A stretch of 33,061 nucleotides of DNA, taken from Geobacter sp. GTDB taxonomy: Bacteria > Desulfobacterota > Desulfuromonadia > Geobacterales > Geobacteraceae. Under the pieces are notes generated by a model that saw nothing but the letters and a program-made list of their open reading frames with translations, searched no databases and was not told the origin of the DNA. The stretch's first letter is position 1; the number at the start of each line of letters is the position of its first letter. A program made the translations under genes and the position numbers. The stretch is from contig DNJC01000119.1 of assembly GCA_003490025.1 (NCBI GenBank), forward strand, positions 1 through 33,061, written 5' to 3'. Shown one piece after another: positions 7,375-14,525 of this stretch.

Positions 7375-7401
7375 TCATGCTTTGAACCCGCCTGCCGATG
7401 T
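7375..7401 (+). promoter_or_regulatory. Possible sigma-28 (FliA) promoter of cheV
   Basis: GCCGATGT (7394-7401) matches the sigma-28 -10 GCCGATAA at 6/8. With the standard 11-base spacer the -35 would be TCATGCTT (7375-7382), 5/8 against TAAAGTTT. The gene behind it is a chemotaxis gene, which is the usual company of such promoters. Confidence 0.33.
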
Positions 7402-7439
7402 AAATATATCGATGGGTAAAAAAGCCAAGCGGGGGGCGT

Positions 7440-8381
7440 ATGGAACCGAACAAGAAGATCCTTTTGGAGAGCGGCACCAACGAACTGGAGATCGTGGAAT
7501 TCCGCATCGACGAGCGCGACGGCAAGGGGAACCTGATCCCCTGCTATTTCGGCGTCAACGTGGCGAAGGTACGCGAGATCATCCGGCTCCCGGCCACGCG
7601 CAAGGTGGTGAACTCCCATCCCTCGGTGAGCGGGATGATCAAGCTCAGGGACCAGGTGATCACGCTGATCGACCTCTCCCGGGCGCTCAACAAGAACACC
7701 GAGGGGATCGACGCGGACCGGGTCATCGTCCTCGAGTTCAACAGGGTCGTGGTCGGCGTCCTGGTCCATTCCGTCTCCCGCATCTACCGCATCTCGTGGG
7801 AGCACGTGGAACCGCCGGTCAGGGCGATCCACGACGCCAACATCACCGGCGTGGTCAAGATGGAGGACAGGATCATCCTGATACTCGACTTCGAGAAGAT
7901 CATCGGCGAACTCTGCTCGACCATGGCGCTGTCGGCGCCGGGAGAGGAACTGCTTTTGTCGCAGTCGACCCACACCAGGGGGGAGAAGACCATACTGGTG
8001 GCGGACGACTCCGCCTTCATACGCAGGACCATGTGCGCATCGCTGCGCGAGGCGGGGTACCAGGTGGTGGAAGCGGAAAACGGCGAGGAGGCGTGGGAGA
8101 TGGTGAACACGGTGCGGGAGAAATGCGCCGCCAGCGGGCAGCCGATCACGGACCTTTTGAACCTGGTCATCACGGACATCGAGATGCCGCGCATGGACGG
8201 GCTGCACCTCACCTCGCTGATCCGCAAGGAAGCGAGCCTGGAACAGATCCCGGTGGTCATCTTCTCGTCGCTTGCCAGCGAGGACAACAAGATGAAATGG
8301 AAAGACCTTGGAGCCAGCGACATCCTCACCAAGCCGGACCTCCCCAACCTGGTCCAGAAGGCGGACAACCTTGTCCTTTGA
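7440..8381 (+). CDS. cheV: Chemotaxis coupling protein CheV (CheW-receiver fusion)
   Basis: A 313-residue fusion. Residues 15-165 form a CheW domain (CYFGVNVAKVREIIRLP; GMIKLRDQVITLIDLS), which docks receptors to CheA. Residues 183-313 form a receiver with the acidic pair D189/D190 (LVADDSAF), phospho-acceptor D246 (VITDIEMPRMDG) and the conserved Lys in ILTKPD. In known CheV proteins phosphorylation by CheA tunes receptor coupling and adaptation. The length is normal for the family. The ATG at 7440 follows a G-rich ribosome site. No other che gene is in the window, so it serves receptors encoded elsewhere. Its last 11 bases overlap the proposed start of the glycosyltransferase gene. Confidence 0.95.
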   Translation: MEPNKKILLESGTNELEIVEFRIDERDGKGNLIPCYFGVNVAKVREIIRLPATRKVVNSHPSVSGMIKLRDQVITLIDLSRALNKNTEGIDADRVIVLEFNRVVVGVLVHSVSRIYRISWEHVEPPVRAIHDANITGVVKMEDRIILILDFEKIIGELCSTMALSAPGEELLLSQSTHTRGEKTILVADDSAFIRRTMCASLREAGYQVVEAENGEEAWEMVNTVREKCAASGQPITDLLNLVITDIEMPRMDGLHLTSLIRKEASLEQIPVVIFSSLASEDNKMKWKDLGASDILTKPDLPNLVQKADNLVL

Positions 8382-9417
8382 CGCAGCTCCCGAGCTGTCG
8401 GTCATCGTCCCGGTTTTCAACGAGGCGGGGAACATCCCCCCCTTTCTTGAAGGGATGGCGCGGCAGCAAGGGGTGCGCCTGGAGCTGATCGTCTCCGACG
8501 GCGGCTCCACGGACCAAAGCCAAGCTGTAGCCGAAGAGTTCGCCGGGAAGGCCCCCTTCCCGGTCACGGTGATCGGCGGTGCGAAGGGGCGAGCGGGGCA
8601 GATGAACCGCGGCGCCGTAACGTCCCGCGCCGACACCATCCTGTTCCTGCACGTCGACTCCGCTTTCACGGACCCGCTGGCGCTGAGAAAGGGCTTGGAC
8701 GCGCTGGCAGCCGCAGCGCACGGGGGAGCGAAGGTGGCGGGACGCTTCGCCCTCAACTTCGCATTCGACGGGACGACTCCCCTGCCGTACCGCTTCTACA
8801 GCGCCAAGGCCACCCTGGACCGCCCCGGATGCACCCACGGAGACCAGGGCTTCATGATCGGGCGCAACCTCTTCGGCGAGGCCGGCCCTTTCGACACCTC
8901 GCTCCCGCTCATGGAAGACACCTTTCTCGCCGAGCGCATCAGGGGAAGGGGAAGCTGGATCCTCCTTCCCGCCCGCATCGACACCTCGCCACGCCGCTTC
9001 CTCGCCGAGGGGCTCCTCCCCAGGCAGTCCCTGAACGCCATACTGATGAACCTGGCCGCCATGGGGCGGCTCTCCCTCATCCAGTCGCTCAAGAAAAGCT
9101 ACCGGAGCCAGGACGCCGCGGAGAGGCTCAGGCTCCGCCCGTTACTGGCGCCGCTCAAGGAAGAGATCGCCCTCATGCCGACTGCCGAGAGGCTCCGCTT
9201 CTGGTACCGGACCGGAGCTTACGTCCGAGGCAACGCCTGGCAGATCGCCTTTTTCCTGGATGTGCTGACCGGGGGGGTGAAAGAAGGGAAAGGGGGGAGT
9301 TTTCTGCTGCTGCACGACCGCCTCTTCGGGCGGCTGATAGACAACGCGGCGGGGAACTGGGGTGCTGCGGCGCTGACCTGGCTCTGGTTCCGCCTGACCC
9401 TGTTCGCCGCGCGCTGA
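8371..9417 (+). CDS. Family-2 glycosyltransferase (TIGR04283-like)
   Basis: A 348-residue GT-A glycosyltransferase. The N-terminal half carries LSVIVPVFNEAGNIPPFL, SDGGSTDQS and FLHVDSAF, the last being the DxD-like metal site, plus GRAGQMNRGA, which is typical of the rSAM/selenodomain-associated transferase-2 family. The family is usually near 220 residues; here about 120 extra C-terminal residues include a hydrophobic end. The acceptor and sugar are unknown. The chosen start is TTG at 8371, which overlaps the end of cheV and has gaaggcgg 8-9 nt upstream. An ATG at 8308 is in frame but would read 21 codons inside cheV with no ribosome site. The gene is probably translationally linked to cheV. 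Confidence 0.82.
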   Translation: MSFDAAPELSVIVPVFNEAGNIPPFLEGMARQQGVRLELIVSDGGSTDQSQAVAEEFAGKAPFPVTVIGGAKGRAGQMNRGAVTSRADTILFLHVDSAFTDPLALRKGLDALAAAAHGGAKVAGRFALNFAFDGTTPLPYRFYSAKATLDRPGCTHGDQGFMIGRNLFGEAGPFDTSLPLMEDTFLAERIRGRGSWILLPARIDTSPRRFLAEGLLPRQSLNAILMNLAAMGRLSLIQSLKKSYRSQDAAERLRLRPLLAPLKEEIALMPTAERLRFWYRTGAYVRGNAWQIAFFLDVLTGGVKEGKGGSFLLLHDRLFGRLIDNAAGNWGAAALTWLWFRLTLFAAR

Positions 9418-9437
9418 CGGATACCGAAAAAAACCCT

Positions 9438-10166
9438 CTAGACCGTGCCCTGTGCCGAGCGGGAAGCGGCCTCGGCCTCCAGATACCCCCTCAAGAGCGC
9501 GCTCTCCGTCTCCTCCAGCTCCAGGAATTCCACGCCGACCCCAGCAGGCAACCCGTCGTGCACCCTTTTACCCTCTTCGTTCACCCAGGCGACCTTTGCT
9601 TTCAGTTCCATGAGAACCGGTGCTGCGGCGGGAAGATAGAAGGCGAGGGTGATCTGACGGCCGGGCCGGACCTCCTCCCGGGTGGCGAGGAAGAGGCCGC
9701 CGTCGCTGATGTCGAGGGCGTTGGCGCCGACGGGGCATTTGCTGATGAGGAACATGACCGGGAACTGGCACGGGATCCTCAGCCCACGCCGGTCCACCGC
9801 GTCCGTGTACTTGCGCGCCATGTCGAGAAACAGGCGGCGGTCGATAGGCTTGGTGAGGAAGTCGTCGCAGCCGGCATTTTTCGCCCGCTCCCGGTCGCCC
9901 TCCTTCCCCGCCGTGGTCAGCATGACCACCGGGATGCCGGAGAGGAAAGGATCGGACTTGAGGAGCGTGCAGCAGGCGATGCCGTCCATGGCGGGCATGT
10001 TCATGTCCATGAAGATCAGGTCTGGCGGGTCCTTCCGGATCAGCTCCAGCGCCTCCACACCGTTGCCGGCGGTGACCACGTCCACGTGGGAGAACTTGAG
10101 GAAGCTCTTCTCCAGCTCCAGCACCAGCCTGGTGTCGTCCACCAGCAGGATCTTAGGTTTGTTCAT
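9438..10166 (-). CDS. Response regulator with PilZ output domain
   Basis: A 242-residue fusion. Residues 1-122 are a receiver with D10/D11 (LLVDDTRL), phospho-acceptor D54 (LIFMDMNMPAMDG), a Thr in VMLTTAG and the Lys in FLTKPI. Residues 125-240 are a PilZ domain with RRGLR (RxxxR) and DISDGG (DxSxxG), both intact, so c-di-GMP binding is likely. Such fusions link a two-component signal to c-di-GMP-dependent behaviour. No histidine kinase is adjacent. It is convergent with the glycosyltransferase (20-bp gap). A candidate promoter lies at 10228-10257. The ATG at 10166 is preceded by GAGGGGGGCGGC. Confidence 0.92.
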   Translation of the reverse strand: MNKPKILLVDDTRLVLELEKSFLKFSHVDVVTAGNGVEALELIRKDPPDLIFMDMNMPAMDGIACCTLLKSDPFLSGIPVVMLTTAGKEGDRERAKNAGCDDFLTKPIDRRLFLDMARKYTDAVDRRGLRIPCQFPVMFLISKCPVGANALDISDGGLFLATREEVRPGRQITLAFYLPAAAPVLMELKAKVAWVNEEGKRVHDGLPAGVGVEFLELEETESALLRGYLEAEAASRSAQGTV

Positions 10167-10227
10167 GCCGCCCCCCTCGTCTTTCCGTTGCGGAAACTAA
10201 AAAAGCGTTGAAGATTACACCCCGCGC

Positions 10228-10257
10228 ATTAAGCCAATTTTACCTGCGGTTTGTCAA
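10228..10257 (-). promoter_or_regulatory. Candidate promoter of the receiver-PilZ gene
   Basis: On the minus strand a perfect TTGACA (10252-10257), an 18-bp spacer and CTTAAT (10228-10233, 4/6). It lies just downstream of a terminator-like hairpin of the lipid kinase gene, which is a sensible order. Confidence 0.45.
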
Positions 10258-10262
10258 GCTGG

Positions 10263-10288
10263 AAAAGAGGTGGAGCGAAAGCCGCCTC
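10263..10288 (-). terminator. Weak intrinsic terminator after the lipid kinase gene
   Basis: On the minus strand GAGG..GG pairs with CC..CCTC across a short loop, with internal mismatches, and is followed by TTTT. The stem overlaps the TGA stop of the lipid kinase. Confidence 0.4.
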
Positions 10289-11156
10289 AGACGATGAGGC
10301 GTACCAGGTCGGCAACGGAGGCGATGCGCAGCGGGGTGCGGCAGAAATAGTCGCCATCGAGCTGGACCGCCTTGTCGCCGGAGATCTCCAGTTCGGAGGC
10401 AGGGAAAACGGCGATCTCCCGGCTGGAGGTCACCCTCCCCAGGAGCAGAAGCAGGGCGAGCTTCAGGTAGGCGAAGCGCCCCCCCTTGATGCAGACCACC
10501 TGGAACCCGGGGCTGAAGAGGTCCGCGTCCGGCGCGAGCACCAGGTCGCCGCCGTACCTGGCCGCGTTGCAGACGACGACCCCGTGGCAGCGGATGCTTC
10601 TCCCGCCGCCGGAGACCTCAAGCTCCGAGTCGTCCCACGCGGCGAGGACCCGCAGCGCGGAGAGGAGGTACGCCCCCTTCCCGAGCACCCTCTTCTCGTT
10701 CAGGCGGACGCCGCAGACCACCGCGCCGTCCAGGCCGGCGCCGGCCATGAGCAAAAAGCGCCTCTTCCCTGCGGCGTGCTCGATCTCCCCACCCGAGATG
10801 GGGCGGGAGACGCCGCGGGCGATGCGGTCGAGGGCGTCGTCCACGGACGTTATCTTCAGCTCGCGCGCCAGCACGTTCGCCGTCCCGAGCGGGACCACGG
10901 CGAGCGTCGCCTTCCCCGGCGCCACCCCGTTCAGGACGCCGTTCACCGTGCCGTCCCCGCCGGCCACCACGATGAGGGGGTCGTCCAACTCGGCGCAGAG
11001 GCGGGCGGCGAACAGGGCCGGATCGGCGGCGCTCCCGGTAGGGAGGAGTTCCGGGTCGAGCCCGCGCTCCCTCAGCCCCGCCATGATCCGGTCCACCTTT
11101 TGCGGGGAAAAGGTCCCGGAGGTCGGGTTCACTATCAGGAAACAGCGTCGCGCCAA
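10287..11156 (-). CDS. Diacylglycerol/sphingosine-type lipid kinase (YegS/DgkB family)
   Basis: A 289-residue protein of the DAGK catalytic family. The N-terminus FLIVNPTSG and the nucleotide loop GGDGTVNGVLNG (about residues 86-97) are diagnostic. Later segments PLGTANVLAR and AGAGLDGAVV fit the second domain. Members phosphorylate diacylglycerol or another lipid head group with ATP; the exact lipid is not readable here. The start chosen is TTG at 11156, because GAGGTG lies 6 nt upstream. A GTG at 11165 is also in frame, but it overlaps that ribosome site. It precedes the receiver-PilZ gene on the same strand with a 120-bp gap containing a terminator-like hairpin and a promoter, so the two are probably separate units. 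Confidence 0.88.
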   Translation of the reverse strand: MARRCFLIVNPTSGTFSPQKVDRIMAGLRERGLDPELLPTGSAADPALFAARLCAELDDPLIVVAGGDGTVNGVLNGVAPGKATLAVVPLGTANVLARELKITSVDDALDRIARGVSRPISGGEIEHAAGKRRFLLMAGAGLDGAVVCGVRLNEKRVLGKGAYLLSALRVLAAWDDSELEVSGGGRSIRCHGVVVCNAARYGGDLVLAPDADLFSPGFQVVCIKGGRFAYLKLALLLLLGRVTSSREIAVFPASELEISGDKAVQLDGDYFCRTPLRIASVADLVRLIV

Positions 11157-11222
11157 GCTTTGCACCTCGCAGGCAAAATAAGGGCCGCGTGACGCGGCCC
11201 CCCGGAAGTTAACAAAAAGCTC

Positions 11223-11307
11223 TCTCCCTTACAAGGGAGTTTTCATTGTAACCCATCCCCACCCCGCCCCTTATCAATTCATCGTTCCCACGCTGGAGCG
11301 TAGGAAC
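11223..11307. repeat. Second composite repeat (hairpin, C-block run, GTTCCCACGC palindrome)
   Basis: CTCCCT (11225 region) pairs with AGGGAG in a small hairpin followed by TTTT. The C-block stretch at 11252-11270 is the complement of the G-run at 5181-5197. The palindrome at 11284-11307 repeats that at 5120-5145. The order is inverted relative to the 5.0-5.2 kb cluster. It occupies most of the 167-bp gap between the lipid kinase and the Lon-family genes. Confidence 0.7.
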
Positions 11308-11323
11308 AATAAAAAGGCCCTTA

Positions 11324-13762
11324 TCAATCGGGTTTGTCCGGGCCGCTGTTCTTTCCACCCTCCTTGTCCTGCACGGCGTAGCGGCGCATGCTCTCCAGCA
11401 TCGCCTTCATCTTCTGCTGCACCAGGAAGCTCACGCTCCCCTCGGGGTAGCTCCCGTCCTCCGACAACTTCCCGGCCGGCACGCCGGTCAGGATCTCGAT
11501 GCCGTCGTCGATGCTGTCAACGCTCCAGACGTGGAACATCCCCTCCTTCACCGCCTGCACCACCTCGTCGTTCAGCATCAGGTTCCGCTCGTTGATCTTA
11601 GGGATCACGACCCCCTGGTCGCCGGTCAACCCCTTCGCCTTGCAGACCTCGTAGAACCCCTCGATCTTGTAGTTCACCCCGCCGATCGGCTGCACCTGGC
11701 CGTGCTGGTTCACGCTCCCGGTGACGGCGATCCCCTGCCGGATCGGGAGGCCGGAGAAGGCGGAGAGAAGGCCGTACAGTTCGGCCGAGGAGGCGCTGTC
11801 CCCCTCCACCCCCTCGTAGGACTGCTCGAAGCAGATATGGGCGCTGAAGGAAAGCGGCATGTCCTGGCCGAACTTGCCGGCGAGGTAGCCGGTGAGGATC
11901 AGGACCCCCTTGTCGTGGATCGGGCCGGAGAGCTTCACCTCCCGCTCGATGTTGACCATGCCGGCGCGCCCCTGGGAGACGCGGATGGTGAGCCTCGACG
12001 GCCTCCCGAAGGTGTAGTCCCCCATGGTGATGACGGAGAGGCCGTTGATCTGCCCCACCACGCTCCCCTTGACGTCGCACAGGATCACCCCCTGGGCCAG
12101 GTACTCCTGGATCATCTCCTCCATCCGGTTCGAGCGGTAGGTCTTCTCGTGGATCGCCCTCTTGACCCAGCTCCGGTCCACGAGCTGCGCCCCTCCGAGG
12201 TTCGCCCAGTAGCTCGCCTCCCGGATCAGGTCGGAGAGTTCCATGAAGTGCGAAGAGAGCCGCTCCTGGTCCTCCACCATGCGCGAGGCGTGCTCCAGGA
12301 GCGCCGCGACGCCGGCGGCGTCGAAGGGAAGGAGTCCCTCCTTCTGGCAGTGGGTGGCCACGAACAGCGCGTAATCCTGCATGACCTCGGGAGAGCGGTT
12401 GATCCTGCTGTCGAAGTCCGCCTTCACCTTGAAGAACTTCCGGTAGTCCGGCTCCAGGTAGAAAAGGAGGTAGTAGATCCAGAGCGACCCGATCATGACG
12501 ATCTTGGCGTGCAGCGGTATCGGCTCAGGTTTGAGAGAAACCACCGTCATGAAGCGGTACTGCTCCAGGACGTCCTCGATCTTGATCTCCATGTTCCTGA
12601 TGCAGCGCTTGAGCGATTCCCACGCGAACGGGTTGATCAGCACCTCGCGCGCGTCGAGGACCAGGTAGCCGCCGTTGGCGCGGTGCAGCGCCCCCGCCTT
12701 GATCAGGGTGAAATTGGTGGTCGCCACCCCGCCCATCTGCATGACGTTCTCGATGCGGCCGAAGAGGTTGTTGTAGGTGGGGTTGGATTCGAAGACGACC
12801 GGCGCGCCGATGTCCGGGTCGTTCTCCACGAGAACGTTCACCTCGTAGCGCTCGAAGGTCGGCTCCTGCTTGGGGAGCTTCAGCCCCGGGATCTGCGGCG
12901 GCGCGACCTGCGGCTTGAAGTCCTCCAGGTTCAAAAGGAGGTCCTCCTGCACGCTCTCCAGGTAATCCTGGATCTTCTGGAAGCCGGCGTACTTCTCCTT
13001 GAGGGGGTTCAGGTGGTGACCGACGGCGCAAAGGCCAAGCTCGCGGTCGAGCTGCGCCAGGGCGTCGCGGAGCGCCTTCTCGTTTTCACGCACCTGGCGC
13101 AGCGCGTCGTTCAGCTTCTCGGTCAGCTCCCGCCCGATGCCGTCCAGCCTCTCCCGCTCGCCCTTTTCCAGCGCCTCGTACTCTTCCTGGGTGAAGTTGC
13201 GCCCTTCCTTTTGCGGCACGATGACGAGCCCCGATACGGTGCGCTGCAGGGCGAACCCCCTCTCCCCCGCCTCCTTTTCCAGCGCGGCGAAGATCTCCCC
13301 GTTTCGCTCCTGGAACTGATCGATCATGGAGACCCGGTTGGTCTCGTACTCCTTGCTCTCCAGGGCGCTCGGGACGTTGGCGCGCATGTAGTCGAGCAGT
13401 TCGCGCACGTCCGCCGCGAACTCCCGTCCCATCCCGGCCGGGAGCGACAGGGCGATCGGCGCGTCCGGTTCGTGGAAGTTGTTGACGTAGCACCAGTCGC
13501 TGGGTGGAGAGGTGTCCTTGGTGAGCTTCTTCAGCATCTGCCGTATGGTGGAGGTCCTGCCGGTGCCGGGCTCGCCGGCCAGGTAGATGTTGAAGCCGTT
13601 ATTCGACATGCCCAGGCCGAACTCGATGGCGGCAAGGGCGCGCTCCTGCCCGATGCTCCCCTCGGCGTTGGCGATCTCGTCGGTGGTTTTGAAGGTGAAA
13701 AGGGCGGGGTCGCAGACCCAGCGGAGTTTCTCTACAGGGACCTGGCGATCGGTTTCCGACAT
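11324..13762 (-). CDS. LonB-type ATP-dependent protease (AAA_32/Lon_C)
   Basis: An 812-residue protein of the Lon-like family with archaeal-LonB-type sequence. Walker A is GEPGTGRT at residues 63-70. A long charged coiled-coil region (about 120-260) separates the AAA parts. The C-terminal Lon protease domain has a Ser-Lys dyad: S656 in EGDSAS and K699 in VNYKIEG. The 43-residue spacing equals that of classical Lon. It should degrade unfolded or regulatory proteins in the cytoplasm. The ATG at 13762 has a perfect AGGAGG five bases upstream. It lies 25 bp downstream of lipB, so it may be the last gene of the suc/lip unit. The C-terminal tail of about 40 residues is polar and unassigned. Confidence 0.93.
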   Translation of the reverse strand: MSETDRQVPVEKLRWVCDPALFTFKTTDEIANAEGSIGQERALAAIEFGLGMSNNGFNIYLAGEPGTGRTSTIRQMLKKLTKDTSPPSDWCYVNNFHEPDAPIALSLPAGMGREFAADVRELLDYMRANVPSALESKEYETNRVSMIDQFQERNGEIFAALEKEAGERGFALQRTVSGLVIVPQKEGRNFTQEEYEALEKGERERLDGIGRELTEKLNDALRQVRENEKALRDALAQLDRELGLCAVGHHLNPLKEKYAGFQKIQDYLESVQEDLLLNLEDFKPQVAPPQIPGLKLPKQEPTFERYEVNVLVENDPDIGAPVVFESNPTYNNLFGRIENVMQMGGVATTNFTLIKAGALHRANGGYLVLDAREVLINPFAWESLKRCIRNMEIKIEDVLEQYRFMTVVSLKPEPIPLHAKIVMIGSLWIYYLLFYLEPDYRKFFKVKADFDSRINRSPEVMQDYALFVATHCQKEGLLPFDAAGVAALLEHASRMVEDQERLSSHFMELSDLIREASYWANLGGAQLVDRSWVKRAIHEKTYRSNRMEEMIQEYLAQGVILCDVKGSVVGQINGLSVITMGDYTFGRPSRLTIRVSQGRAGMVNIEREVKLSGPIHDKGVLILTGYLAGKFGQDMPLSFSAHICFEQSYEGVEGDSASSAELYGLLSAFSGLPIRQGIAVTGSVNQHGQVQPIGGVNYKIEGFYEVCKAKGLTGDQGVVIPKINERNLMLNDEVVQAVKEGMFHVWSVDSIDDGIEILTGVPAGKLSEDGSYPEGSVSFLVQQKMKAMLESMRRYAVQDKEGGKNSGPDKPD

Positions 13763-13787
13763 GACGGCCTCCTAGCGAGTTGGAAGG

Positions 13788-14405
13788 CTAGCTGCGTGGC
13801 AGGTGCAGGTCCAAGAGTTCCTCGAAGCGGCTTTCGACCAGCTCCTTCACATCCGGGACGGAGAGTTCCTCCCTGCGTTCCAGGCTGAGGGAGGTGACGC
13901 GGCACTGGGGCATGCCGCAGGGGTTGATCCTTTGAAAAGCAGAGATGTCGGGAGAGACGTTCAGGGCGAAGCCGTGCATGGAGACCCAGCGCCTCACCCC
14001 GACCCCGATGGAGGCGATCTTCCCGTGCGCGGTCCAGACACCGGTTTTCCCCGCAACGGTGAAACCGGCGACATCCAGTGCCGTACAGGTGCGCAGCAGG
14101 AACAGTTCCAGGAATCTGAGGTAGCGGTGCAGGTCGCGGCCCCGGCGCGCCAGGTCCAGTATCGGGTAGCAGACCAGCTGCCCCGGGCCATGGTAGGTGA
14201 CGTCCCCCCCCCGGTTGACCCGTACCGCCTCGATGGTGTCGTCAAGGACGTTGGCCGCGTCCCCTCCCGCCCCTATGGTGTAGACCGGCGGGTGTTCGAG
14301 GAGGAGGAGTACCTCTTCCCCCCCCTGCCGCAGCTCCTCCACCAGCCGTTCCTGCATCAGGAGCGCCTCCCGGTAGCCGATCATCCCTGCATCGTGGCAA
14401 ATCAT
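13788..14405 (-). CDS. lipB: Octanoyltransferase LipB
   Basis: A 205-residue lipoyl(octanoyl) transferase that moves octanoate from acyl carrier protein to the lipoyl domains of E2 proteins. Signatures seen are HPPVYTIG, NRGGDVTYHGPGQLV, the catalytic Lys in HGKIASIGVG and the catalytic Cys in NPCGMPQC. Its place next to sucA, sucB and lpd fits a direct role in modifying the E2 lysine of this complex. No lipA (lipoyl synthase) is in the window. The start is uncertain: a TTG at 14417 is in frame and has GGAG 9 nt upstream, whereas the ATG at 14405 has GAGGAG at a long distance (14 nt). The difference is four residues. Confidence 0.92.
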   Translation of the reverse strand: MICHDAGMIGYREALLMQERLVEELRQGGEEVLLLLEHPPVYTIGAGGDAANVLDDTIEAVRVNRGGDVTYHGPGQLVCYPILDLARRGRDLHRYLRFLELFLLRTCTALDVAGFTVAGKTGVWTAHGKIASIGVGVRRWVSMHGFALNVSPDISAFQRINPCGMPQCRVTSLSLERREELSVPDVKELVESRFEELLDLHLPRS

Positions 14406-14497
14406 CGCGGCACCCAACGCTCCTCGCTCCGCCTTGTTTCGGTTATCCGGTCAGTTTCTGCCTCCCCCCAGCGGGAGGAGGTTGGGAGGGGGGAAGA

Positions 14498-14525
14498 GTA
14501 GGGGCGAATGATTATTCGCCCCTAC
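14498..14525. repeat. Perfect 12-bp palindrome at the lpd stop
   Basis: GTAGGGGCGAAT (14498-14509), loop GATT, and ATTCGCCCCTAC (14514-14525). The TAG stop of lpd (14522-14524) is inside the right arm. Just beside it, 14460-14492 is another GC-rich inverted stretch (cctccccccagcgggagg). It looks like a dispersed palindromic element and may act as a transcript 3' end or stability hairpin. Confidence 0.75.

Noticed and set aside
7330..7440. c-di-GMP (GEMM) riboswitch upstream of cheV
   Set aside because: The conserved GEMM core was not found; only a short AT-rich stretch is present.
11531..13888. 785-aa ORF opposite the LonB-type gene
   Set aside because: It is a GC-driven antisense frame; the minus-strand product has full Lon motifs.
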